NCBI RefSeq assembly: GCF_947500265.1
Contig: NZ_CANMRN010000005.1
Coordinates: 62,001-126,000, forward strand
Reading direction: 5' to 3'
DNA: 64,000 nt
Source: an uncultured Psychrobacter sp.
GTDB taxonomy: Bacteria; Pseudomonadota; Gammaproteobacteria; Pseudomonadales; Moraxellaceae
Shown here: positions 18,704 through 27,130 of the stretch, piece after piece
Layout of the letters: each line of letters begins with the position of its first letter
Position numbering within the stretch: position 1 is the stretch's first letter
Notes under the pieces: generated by a model
The model's database searches: none
Seen by the model: the letters and a program-made list of their open reading frames with translations, nothing else
Told to the model about the DNA's origin: nothing
Translations under genes and position numbers: made by a program

Positions 18704-19149
18704 GAGGTAGCGAGCTTAACGAAGTTATTGAGAATGAGCTTAAAGAAATGGTGAAAGAAGGTATTAAGAAGGCTCCTATTTCAAACACTGCTCTACATAA
18801 GAGACTTATTGCCAAAGAACATATCAAAGGCGGTCTGAGTACGCTTAGTACGCCAGAACGCAAAGTATTAATCCAAAAATATACCACAGAACAGCTTTTA
18901 CCATTGAACTTGAATGAAAAAGAAGAGCAGCTATACGTCAATAAAAAGACACGTCAAGCTCTTCTTGACACCATTAAAGGATTAAAAGAGAGAATAACTG
19001 AGCTTGAAGGTGAGCTAAATCAAAATACTGTTACCCTCATACAAATCATTAATCAAGTAAAGTTGAAAACCAATCTTGAGTGGGATGATTTACTTGCACC
19101 TTATTTAATATCTGAGCTCAAAAATCAGTCTAATTTAAAGAAGATATAG
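18697..19149 (+). CDS. Small coiled-coil protein closing the recombinase operon (TnpC/CDS4-like)
   Basis: A 150-residue helical protein with no catalytic motif. Residues about 80-115 (YVNKKTRQALLDTIKGLKER, then heptads) look like a coiled coil. Its start overlaps the large recombinase stop, so it is produced with it. Tn554 ends with a small coiled-coil protein TnpC, and strand-biased elements have a fourth conserved small gene after intB; this position and size fit either. A role in orientation or frequency of transposition is known for TnpC and only inferred here. Confidence 0.65.
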   Translation: MLRGSELNEVIENELKEMVKEGIKKAPISNTALHKRLIAKEHIKGGLSTLSTPERKVLIQKYTTEQLLPLNLNEKEEQLYVNKKTRQALLDTIKGLKERITELEGELNQNTVTLIQIINQVKLKTNLEWDDLLAPYLISELKNQSNLKKI

Positions 19150-19251
19150 TGAGTTATCATATTCAAACAAAGAGTATAAATACTTAAAGTATCAATCATA
19201 TACCCTTGTAAACTGGACTGCCCCGACTGTATCCCGTAGATATTAAAGCCT

Positions 19252-19286
19252 ACCACTGCTAAAAATTGTTATTTTTTAGCAGTGGT
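19252..19286. terminator. 14-bp perfect hairpin after the recombinase operon
   Basis: ACCACTGCTAAAAA (19252-19265) pairs perfectly with TTTTTAGCAGTGGT (19273-19286) around a seven-base loop. The T run lies inside the right arm rather than after it, so it may be a terminator or a recombination structure. Confidence 0.55.
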
Positions 19287-19293
19287 CAATGAG

Positions 19294-19458
19294 ATGACAA
19301 AAGATAAATGCATGATTGCCTTTGAAAATTGCGTCTATAAGATTCGAAAAAGCGAAGGAGTATCTTAAGAAAGACTTACAGAAATGATAAATCTTGATTG
19401 GAGCTGCATTGGCAATATAGAGCGTAGCGAAAAAATATTACCTGAAGAAGGCGTATGA
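19294..19458 (+). pseudogene. XRE-family HTH regulator, broken by one nonsense codon
   Basis: Reading from the ATG at 19294 gives MTKDKCMIAFENCVYKIRKS then EGVS, a TAA at 19366-19368, ERLTEMINLDWSCIGNIERS, EKILPEEGV and a stop at 19456. The pattern KIRKxxGxSQExLAexxxLdxsyIgxIERgxr is the Cro/C1 helix-turn-helix; the TAA stands exactly where Gln (CAA) is expected. It is 55 codons in all. It may have controlled the SIR2-like gene or the recombinase operon. Confidence 0.7.
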
Positions 19459-19493
19459 GATATATGATGAGACCATCATAGAATATATATTCT

Positions 19494-20465
19494 TTACCAT
19501 GATGTAAAATTAGTAATATCAGACATCCTTTGTAGTGTTACATTGCTACCTAATTCTTTATCCCAAAAATCTTGTCTCTGCTGGGTAGTAAAAGAATCAC
19601 CATCCCATTCGATAACTTTCTTATTTTTTGAATTAGCATGGATTTTCAAAATGTTATTTAAGTGTGTATCGCATCCCGAATATCCAAATAAAATAACCTC
19701 ATCCACCTCACTTAATGAAAGAACCATGTAACTCCAATATGTTGATAATATTTCAGAGGCGGTAATCACACTAGGTTTATGTGGGATATGCGTTAATACA
19801 ACATGTTTACTACCAAAAATGTTTGCTGTTGAAATTTGTGAAGTGTGTAATTTGTACGTTATATTATTGATATCTTTAAATAATGGGCTACCATGCAAAT
19901 GCAGGTAATACCCAAAATTCTTACTATATTTACGAACTAAGTTTGAGCTGCTAAATCCTGAATTAGTAAATCCATCAACCAATTCTCCAGTATATCCACT
20001 ACAAATATCTGCATCGATAAATGCTTGATAAAGTAATTTGTCGTAATTTAGTGTTGCTACATGAGATTTAGTTGTTCTAACAAAATCAATCAACGCATCT
20101 CTAAATAATGTAGGCAAAGAGCTTGTAGAATCGAATAAATATGAAGCAACGGTATGCACATATTCTTGTGTAGAGTTAGTAAAGTCATGCCCGTAATTAG
20201 ATAACCAATGTTCTCCAGAGTTTGTATTAGGAAATTCATCAAGATAATCACAAGAGGTTGACACTAGATATAGTTTATCTAACTCATCTTCTGAGACGGG
20301 ACATGTATTTGAAGGTATACAGTTCTGAATGAGATCACGTTGTACGGTATCGCTCCATAAACTATCATCTGTCCAAACAGTTTTTAGTGCATTTGTTAAT
20401 GAGTAATGGCTATGATCGATTGCCATTCCCAATCCATTCCCAAAAATCAGAAGTTTACGTGACAT
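19494..20465 (-). CDS. SIR2-like domain protein (probable phage-defence NADase)
   Basis: A 323-residue protein with a nucleotide-binding-like start (LLIFGNGLGMAIDHSHYSL), then VATLNYDKLLYQAF (the TxNYD box), YLHLHGSPLF (the HGS box with the putative catalytic His) and EVILFGYSGCDTHLN (the GxSxxD box). These four boxes in order are typical of SIR2-like proteins, which in several defence systems (Thoeris ThsA, DSR, AbiH-related) destroy NAD+. No separate sensor domain or partner gene is obvious, so it may act alone. The broken XRE gene lies just downstream. It is divergent from the DUF262 gene across a 660-base gap. Confidence 0.65.
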   Translation of the reverse strand: MSRKLLIFGNGLGMAIDHSHYSLTNALKTVWTDDSLWSDTVQRDLIQNCIPSNTCPVSEDELDKLYLVSTSCDYLDEFPNTNSGEHWLSNYGHDFTNSTQEYVHTVASYLFDSTSSLPTLFRDALIDFVRTTKSHVATLNYDKLLYQAFIDADICSGYTGELVDGFTNSGFSSSNLVRKYSKNFGYYLHLHGSPLFKDINNITYKLHTSQISTANIFGSKHVVLTHIPHKPSVITASEILSTYWSYMVLSLSEVDEVILFGYSGCDTHLNNILKIHANSKNKKVIEWDGDSFTTQQRQDFWDKELGSNVTLQRMSDITNFTSW

Positions 20466-21127
20466 TATTTTTAATCATCCAAGTTTATGAAAGGCACAAT
20501 CTAGTACTCTTTTATCTTATGTTAGCATAAATGTTGGTATACCTAATTAGACAAATAGTTATATCAATAATATCAACAATCAAAATTGATTACTAAAAAC
20601 TAGAAGCTGCCTTTGATTACTTACTTGCCAGCAGGCAAGCCCACTAACCTTATTGCTCGAAAGGATTTTATGCATAATGAATATTTAATTATCGATGATA
20701 TAAAATTATTCATCACTATTGAAATATCTTGGCATAGCAGTGTTCATCAACTAGCTAATGTATTCTGATAAGGCATAAGCACGCCGCCTAATATGGCTTA
20801 TCAAGCCGAACATGCTTTTTGGAATTTAGATTAAACAAGTGAAGATTGGATCAATGAGTAGTGTAAGTACTTTTTTGGATTTAATCGTTCGAAAGCTTAA
20901 ATTTAATAATACAATATAGCTCAGCTTTATGTTAAAAACTACAACCACTTACCTATACACACTCAAACACCATAGTTTTATCATAATTATGGAAACGGCA
21001 TAGGGTTTGTAAAAATCTTATAATATTGTCTGTATCTCCAGACACAAACTTAATGATATATGCCAAAATGGCAAGCCAGCTTTGAGGCTAAAGAGCAATT
21101 CAAGATGATACTAAAGGATTTTTTATA
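20466..21127. other. Intergenic region between divergent SIR2-like and DUF262 genes
   Basis: There is no recognisable gene. It holds a small hairpin (CTTGCC/GGCAAG, 20624-20639) and a longer imperfect one (GATAAGGCATA 20767-20777 with TATGGCTTATC 20792-20802, one mismatch). Promoters for both neighbours must lie here. Confidence 0.45.
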
Positions 21128-22888
21128 ATGGCATATTCTAGCCTATCGATTAAACAACTGATTACAGATATCAACTCTAATAAATATTACCTGCCTGCAA
21201 TCCAAAGAAAGTTTGTTTGGGGCGAGGAAAAAATATGCAGATTGTTTAATTCTATTATGCAGGACTACCCGATTGGAACTTTCTTATTTTGGGAATTAAC
21301 AGCTCAGAAAGCCAATGAATATACGTTTTATGAATTTCTTAAGAATTATCATGAGCGTGACTCTAGAAACCAACTGGTTAACTACGACTTTCCTTTTGAA
21401 ATTCGTGGCGTATTGGATGGACAGCAGCGTATTAGTTCAATGTATATTGCTCTTCAAGGTGTGTATTGCACTAAGAAGAAATATGCAAAGACCACGAACA
21501 ATAGCGCATATCCCGAACGTAAAATGTATATAAACCTATTAAATGAAGACTATGAGTTTAAATTCTTAACCGACAAAGATGCTCAAAATAGTAAAAGTGG
21601 TTACTTTTATCTTGTTAGAAATATTTTAAGTGAGCTCGAAGATTCGGATGCTGACTCTGACAATATTGTTGATAAGCTAATTGAGACTGATCCTAGTAGA
21701 TCAGAGCTATTAATAGAGAATAGAAGACATGCAAAAAAGATAATTAATCGTTTACTCAATAAATTTAACGATGACCAGTTAGTGAGTTACTTCAAGATTA
21801 TTAATAAAGACCTAGATGATATCTTAGATATTTTTGTACGCGTTAATAGCGGCGGGACAATATTATCAAAATCTGACCTTCTATTCTCTACCTTAGTAGC
21901 ACATTGGGAGGATGGTCGTGACCAAATTGAGAAACTTATATCTGACATGAATGGCGAAGATGGCCTATTTAACTTTAATACAGATTTTTTGATGCGGACA
22001 TGCTTGTTTCTTGTAGATGCACCAATGAACTTTAAGGTGCAGACCTTTAACTCTACGAACATCAATAAGATAAAAGATAATTGGGATCAAATTCGCAAGG
22101 CCCTAATAGATGCGGCAGCAATGCTAAGAGAGTTTGGCTTTAATAAGAGACGATTATCCTCCAATTATGCTGCAACTCCATTGGCCTATTATCTACATAA
22201 AGGTGGAAAGGTAGACTCTACGACTAAGCCAGAATTGAGAAAGTTGATTGTACATAGTCTCTTGAAGCAAATTTATAGTGGTCAGGCAGATACCGCTCTA
22301 AGTGGTCTGCGGGATGGGTTAAGAATAAAGTCTGGTGATGGTGATACATACATACTAAAAGCCATTAAGTTTGATTTTTCCGAATATAAAAACACCAGAA
22401 TGTCGGGCGGGAAGAAGCTAACCATTGATACCACGGACATTGAAAACTTCTTAGAGTACAAAAAAGGAGCATTTAGCTTCTTATTACTTTCAACGCTTTA
22501 TCCAGACTTAAAGTTAGATCAGATCACATTCCATCAAGATCATATGCATCCTCACAGCAAATTTAAGCCATCTATATTGAAAGAAGTTGGAATAGATAGC
22601 GAAACTATCAAGCAGTGGCAGGATATGCGAGATCAGGTACCTAACTTGCAGTTACTCGAAGGTCGCGAAAATACTGTAAAGCAGGCTACTGACCTATCTA
22701 AGTGGGTTAATAGTAAAGCTGACAATGCAACTTATTATCTAAAGCGAAATTATATCTTAGATGAGCAGTCATTAGAGCTAGAAGATTTCGAAGGCTTCTT
22801 TGCAAGTCGGAAACAACTTCTAAGAAAAAGGCTGCATGAGCTATTTGATGTCACTTATATTGAAGAATCATTTGAGGAGGCAATATAG
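21128..22888 (+). CDS. DUF262 domain protein, GmrSD-like
   Basis: A 586-residue protein. Its N-terminus is a DUF262/GmrS-type domain: YYLPAIQRKFVWGEEKICRL, DYPIGTFLFWEL and VLDGQQRISSMYIAL (the DGQQR nucleotide-hydrolysis box). A VNSGGTILSKSDL segment is also typical. The C-terminal third carries QDHMHPHSKF, which fits the His-containing box of the DUF1524/GmrD-like HNH nuclease. Single-chain GmrSD-type proteins cut glucosylated or otherwise modified phage DNA; that activity is an inference here. It stands alone, with its promoter in the 660-base gap upstream. Confidence 0.75.
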   Translation: MAYSSLSIKQLITDINSNKYYLPAIQRKFVWGEEKICRLFNSIMQDYPIGTFLFWELTAQKANEYTFYEFLKNYHERDSRNQLVNYDFPFEIRGVLDGQQRISSMYIALQGVYCTKKKYAKTTNNSAYPERKMYINLLNEDYEFKFLTDKDAQNSKSGYFYLVRNILSELEDSDADSDNIVDKLIETDPSRSELLIENRRHAKKIINRLLNKFNDDQLVSYFKIINKDLDDILDIFVRVNSGGTILSKSDLLFSTLVAHWEDGRDQIEKLISDMNGEDGLFNFNTDFLMRTCLFLVDAPMNFKVQTFNSTNINKIKDNWDQIRKALIDAAAMLREFGFNKRRLSSNYAATPLAYYLHKGGKVDSTTKPELRKLIVHSLLKQIYSGQADTALSGLRDGLRIKSGDGDTYILKAIKFDFSEYKNTRMSGGKKLTIDTTDIENFLEYKKGAFSFLLLSTLYPDLKLDQITFHQDHMHPHSKFKPSILKEVGIDSETIKQWQDMRDQVPNLQLLEGRENTVKQATDLSKWVNSKADNATYYLKRNYILDEQSLELEDFEGFFASRKQLLRKRLHELFDVTYIEESFEEAI

Positions 22889-22913
22889 TAGCTAATCAAG
22901 GAGGCGCGGCTTA

Positions 22914-23108
22914 TTGCTTAGCTACTATAACTATACTGCCACTAGAATTTTTGGATGCATTGCTAACGTGGAAAGGACGAGCTTAAAGGACTATTTCTCG
23001 GTGGTTATAACCTATGATTGGTTCTTGTTCTCTACAATAATCTTCTATTCTATTCTTTTTCCTTACCTCTACATCCGTTACAGCAAATGCTCTAATAGTA
23101 GATCTTAA
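22914..23108 (+). CDS. Possible small membrane protein behind a strong ribosome site
   Basis: A 64-codon frame from a TTG start, 25 bases after the DUF262 gene. It is supported by an excellent AAGGAGG (22898-22904), nine bases upstream. Residues about 34-55 (DWFLFSTIIFYSILFPYLYI) could form one membrane helix. No family is recognised. The non-ATG start and weak composition make it uncertain. The rest of the gap to 23217 shows nothing. Confidence 0.3.
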   Translation: MLSYYNYTATRIFGCIANVERTSLKDYFSVVITYDWFLFSTIIFYSILFPYLYIRYSKCSNSRS

Positions 23109-23217
23109 ACCATTAAGCACAAGCAAGTGCGATAGCTGATGATACAAGTATGTGACCTTTTTTATCGTTTGTAGCCTTAACTCATCAAAACCTTCAAAGA
23201 AAAAGAAAGTAGTAAAG

Positions 23218-24900
23218 CTATATCTCTACTACTTCGAGTATGCCTGTGCCAATGAGCTGTTGTTTAAGCGAATCTTCTAATATAGGTACCGAAATGAATA
23301 ACTTATTCCTAGATCTACTTACTGCTACATAGTTAATTCGTTGTTCTTCTTTAGTAAGGTCTGGATGGGTTATAAAAGCTAAGTGTTTCGGATCTGGCAA
23401 TAAAAGTAATACATTATCGAATTCATTCCCTTTTGCTTTATGGACAGTTAAATAATCACTATCTTCATTTACTGCTTTTACACAAAGATAAAGACTAATA
23501 AAAGTGTTTCCTTCGTAAAATATCTTAACTTTTCCTCGTGTAACATTAGGAAACGATAGGTCTGCTAAATCAGCCACAAGCTTGGAGAACTCTAATAATG
23601 ATTTCTCTTTAATAATTTCGAAGTTAGTAGATAGCTTAGCTAGATAATTAAGAATCAGCTTCTTTGTTTGTGAGTCCTTCTTCGGATAGTTCTTCTGTAG
23701 CTCCTTTATAGCTTCCTTGAAGTCACCATTTTGCATTAAAAACAGACCTCTAATAGAGCTAGATATAAGTTTAGAACGTACAAAATTCGAATCTTCTTCA
23801 GTCAATTGTTCTAATAAATTTTTGTTGAAACCTTCTAAGCCTAACTCTGCTTTAGCTAAGTTTAATACGATGTTACTACGTGATAAAGTCGTTATATCCT
23901 TATTGATTCTGTAAGCATAATTGTAAGCATTTACCATATCTCCAACTAGTATAATTGGTTTTAAATCAGAGACATTTCTAATAGGAATTTGTATTAAATC
24001 ATGTCTGATAAAATTCAAAAAACTAACAATTTCATTAGAGCATCTACGATTATTTATTATCTGGAAGTTCTGTATATTATCAATAACTAGATTATGAAAA
24101 TCTGTAGGTTTTGCACCTTGAAAACCATAAATTGACTGAGCTTGATCGCCAATCACTCCTATTGTTGAATATTCAGCTATATTCTTGAATATATGAATTT
24201 GCAACGGTGTTGAATCCTGAAATTCATCAATAAAAACATACGGAAACTTCTCTGATATAAGTTTTGGAATAAATGGTATTTTATTTATAATTTGATAAGC
24301 GAAAAATATTATATCATCATGATGGTATGTACCCTTCTCCCAAGCTAGCTTTTTATATTCTGAATAAGTTGCATTACTTAAATTATATTTACCTATTTTT
24401 ATAGGGTAACTTGGTTTTATAACTAAGTTATTTTCTGAGTTAAAATGCCAGAAGCATCTTTTAATAGCATCTATAAGTTTAAATTTATTTTCAGAAGAAA
24501 CATAATTAACTTTAGGTTTTGTTAATAACTCCTGTAAAAAAGGATAGCTAGACAGTATTTGATCATCATGTCCATCTATTTTGGTAAGATCCAAATTAAA
24601 ATCTTCTGCTATTACGGAAATATATGGTTTGACAATATACTGATAAAAAAAGCTATGTATTGTCATAACCTCTACCCTTGAGTTAGCATTACCAAGTCTT
24701 AAACGTAACGTTTTAACTGCATTGTTCGTATAAGTTAAGCATAGAACCTTTTTTGTAATAAACAATTTATTTGAAGTTCTAACGACATTATGGATATGTT
24801 GGGTTAGCCAATAGGTTTTACCTGCTCCAGGACCTGCCGAAACTCTAAAAGGTGAGTCGATATCAATAAGCTCATCTGACTCAATAGTTATTATTGGCAT
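23218..24900 (-). CDS. UvrD/Rep-family helicase, GajB-like partner of the OLD nuclease
   Basis: A 560-residue superfamily 1 helicase. Walker A is SAGPGAGKTYWL near residue 20, motif II is VFIDEFQDSTPLQ, motif III is IGVIGDQAQSIYGFQGA, and the late motif is VHKAKGNEFDNVLL. Its start overlaps the end of the OLD nuclease gene by 10 bases, so the two are coupled. An OLD-family nuclease followed by a UvrD-like helicase is the defining pair of Gabija (GajA/GajB), where GajB senses DNA ends and GajA cuts DNA. GajB is usually about 500 residues; this is slightly longer. Confidence 0.8.
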   Translation of the reverse strand: MPIITIESDELIDIDSPFRVSAGPGAGKTYWLTQHIHNVVRTSNKLFITKKVLCLTYTNNAVKTLRLRLGNANSRVEVMTIHSFFYQYIVKPYISVIAEDFNLDLTKIDGHDDQILSSYPFLQELLTKPKVNYVSSENKFKLIDAIKRCFWHFNSENNLVIKPSYPIKIGKYNLSNATYSEYKKLAWEKGTYHHDDIIFFAYQIINKIPFIPKLISEKFPYVFIDEFQDSTPLQIHIFKNIAEYSTIGVIGDQAQSIYGFQGAKPTDFHNLVIDNIQNFQIINNRRCSNEIVSFLNFIRHDLIQIPIRNVSDLKPIILVGDMVNAYNYAYRINKDITTLSRSNIVLNLAKAELGLEGFNKNLLEQLTEEDSNFVRSKLISSSIRGLFLMQNGDFKEAIKELQKNYPKKDSQTKKLILNYLAKLSTNFEIIKEKSLLEFSKLVADLADLSFPNVTRGKVKIFYEGNTFISLYLCVKAVNEDSDYLTVHKAKGNEFDNVLLLLPDPKHLAFITHPDLTKEEQRINYVAVSRSRNKLFISVPILEDSLKQQLIGTGILEVVEI

Positions 24901-26978
24901 AATACTTCTAAAGCCTCCTGTATATAAGTTGGAATTACGACTTCAACATAGGCATCACTTCCCTTGTTCAATAAATTTTTCTGCAAAGCGATTGCTAACT
25001 CTAACGCATTCTCTCCCTTACTAACTGAATTTAAATACCTTGAAGCTATAATAGAGCGTTTTTTCTCATCATCTGTCAAATTAGAGCTATTTATTCCTAT
25101 CTCAATACGAGTATTTTCCTCACTACTGCGAAGTTTGTCTATTAATTGTTGAACTGTGGAATCTGGGTCATTATATGAATCCATGAGACCATATAACTCA
25201 GATGTGTTTTTAGTGCTTTGTGTTACAAGTATTTTTAATGAAGGATTAAGATAGGCTAGCTCATACTCCAAGGTTTTACCATGTATGCTATCTTGTTTAA
25301 ATATTAATATATTACTAGACGCATGAACTACGTTATTAAGATCGTATTCATATGTCTCATTGTCACTATTAAACTCGTATGGGTAACAAGTTTTGAAATT
25401 TCGATCTTTAACTTTATTTTTTCTCACTGGGTCTTTGTCTGTTAAGCACACGATTTTCTTTGGTATTGAATACTCATTCACTTCATCGAAAAGATAGAAG
25501 AAATGGTTAAAGTATCTTCCACCAATATTCACTATACTAATATGTTTGTCTTCCAAAAACTTGTCTTCATACTTAGCAAATATAGATATTAATAACTGTT
25601 CAGCAATACCTTCAACAAATAAAACTCTATCACTAAATAAAATATCAGACTTAACTGCATCTAAAAACCTTTCGATATATTGCTTACTACCAATGACTTC
25701 GTTGCCATGTTCATCTGTGAAGGTTTTAGAAGGATATGCTACATCTGTGCCGTCGTTTTTCTCATATAGACAAATTATATTGTCTAAATCAACTGCGCTG
25801 GTTATGTGCGTAGAATGAGTGGTAACGAATATTTGTCTTACTTTTTTAGCCTTACGATTATTTTCTAAGAACTTAAGAAGCTTAAATTGCATTGATGGAT
25901 GTAAGTGTGATTCAGGTTCTTCTATAACGAGCATAGAGAAGACTTTAGCGTTGCTGTCGAGATGTTCAACGTTAGCGTTCACCTGCATTTTAGCAAGGAG
26001 AAGAGACATATAGATTAAGTTGTTGTATCCTAACCCATTATTCCTAGCAGGTATCTTTATACCTGTTTCATACTCAACAATAAGTTGTAGAACGCTATAT
26101 ATTTCAAGCTCTGATAAAGCGCCTTCAAAGTTAGGTGATGCGTTGTTAAATGAAGCCCCTGTTTGTGTTGCGTATGATAATATTTCTTCTTTACCATGTT
26201 CAATACGAACATGGATATCATTTAATAAATCATTCGACTTTGTCGAAAATTCATCTCTTCTAGTGTTTATAGCTACATTTTGTGCTTCTTTGTCTAACGT
26301 ACTATTACTCTTGATATCATAATCCATGAAGAAGTCTATGACTTCTTTAAGTAAGGAGTTCTTGCCTGACAACATATCTCTTTCTACATCTCTTATCGCA
26401 TCAAGAAATTGATAGTCAAATCTATCAAGCGTTTCTGAATCAAGTGTAGATTGATTCGTTACATCACCGACCCAAATCTTGTGTTTATAGAACCTTAGAA
26501 AGTTTTTCTGTATCATCTTCCAGATGTTATTACTTATATTCCCACTATTTTTCTCTTCGCTCTTTCCTTGATTTTCTATTTCTTCAGTAAAGGTTTTATA
26601 CGTATCTTCATGTTTCTCAGGTAAGAAAAATTCATAAGTCAGCACTGCTTCATAATCATCATTAAAAATAGTGAGCCAATTCGCTAGCACTGAAAGATCA
26701 TCTTCTGTAGCAGTAGCTGCATCTCCTTTTTTTATAGTTGCTTCAATAGTAATTTTAGGTGGTGCATCTATTAAATATTGTTCATCGATAAATTTACAGA
26801 AGTCATCAATTCCAAGCTTTTTGGTCGATTTCTTATCAAAAATTATAGAAAGCGCCCTAAGAAGATTCGACTTTCCGGAATTATTAGAGCCAATAATAGC
26901 GTTAATACCGTCGTTAAATTCAACTGTTATGTCTTTAAAGCTTCTATAGTTAGTTATTTTTAATTGAGATATATACAT
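24891..26978 (-). CDS. OLD-family ATP-dependent endonuclease, GajA-like
   Basis: About 695 residues from the ATG at 26978 (MYISQLKITNYRSFKDITVE); the longer frame to 27011 lacks a ribosome site. It has an ABC-type ATPase domain (IIGSNNSGKSNLLRAL, Walker A; VIEEPESHLHPSMQ, Walker B) split by a helical dimerisation segment. A TOPRIM nuclease domain follows, with LFVEGIAEQLLIS (catalytic Glu) and VCLTDKDPVR (DxD). This is the class 2 OLD layout found beside UvrD helicases. It is longer than the Gabija reference GajA (about 580 residues), with an enlarged C-terminal part. It is the first gene of the coupled pair and downstream of the HelD-like gene. Confidence 0.82.
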   Translation of the reverse strand: MYISQLKITNYRSFKDITVEFNDGINAIIGSNNSGKSNLLRALSIIFDKKSTKKLGIDDFCKFIDEQYLIDAPPKITIEATIKKGDAATATEDDLSVLANWLTIFNDDYEAVLTYEFFLPEKHEDTYKTFTEEIENQGKSEEKNSGNISNNIWKMIQKNFLRFYKHKIWVGDVTNQSTLDSETLDRFDYQFLDAIRDVERDMLSGKNSLLKEVIDFFMDYDIKSNSTLDKEAQNVAINTRRDEFSTKSNDLLNDIHVRIEHGKEEILSYATQTGASFNNASPNFEGALSELEIYSVLQLIVEYETGIKIPARNNGLGYNNLIYMSLLLAKMQVNANVEHLDSNAKVFSMLVIEEPESHLHPSMQFKLLKFLENNRKAKKVRQIFVTTHSTHITSAVDLDNIICLYEKNDGTDVAYPSKTFTDEHGNEVIGSKQYIERFLDAVKSDILFSDRVLFVEGIAEQLLISIFAKYEDKFLEDKHISIVNIGGRYFNHFFYLFDEVNEYSIPKKIVCLTDKDPVRKNKVKDRNFKTCYPYEFNSDNETYEYDLNNVVHASSNILIFKQDSIHGKTLEYELAYLNPSLKILVTQSTKNTSELYGLMDSYNDPDSTVQQLIDKLRSSEENTRIEIGINSSNLTDDEKKRSIIASRYLNSVSKGENALELAIALQKNLLNKGSDAYVEVVIPTYIQEALEVLCQ

Positions 26979-27130
26979 CTTTACCAATATCCTTTTAAAT
27001 AAATATTCCATTAATAATATATGATTTAAATTCGTTACTGACTTGAATCACAACAAGCTAATCTAAATTTTTCCAATTGGTTTAAGAGCTCCTTCTGGAA
27101 AACAGCATGGTTCGTCTTGATTGCTTTTGA

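Noticed and set aside
13517..19149. Classical Tn554 tnpABC
   Set aside because: There are three recombinase-like genes rather than two, with different sizes; only the general order and the small last gene agree.
20931..20942. TTATGTTAAAA as another XerD half-site
   Set aside because: The XerC side and central region do not resemble dif, and AT-rich sequence makes such 10-mers common.
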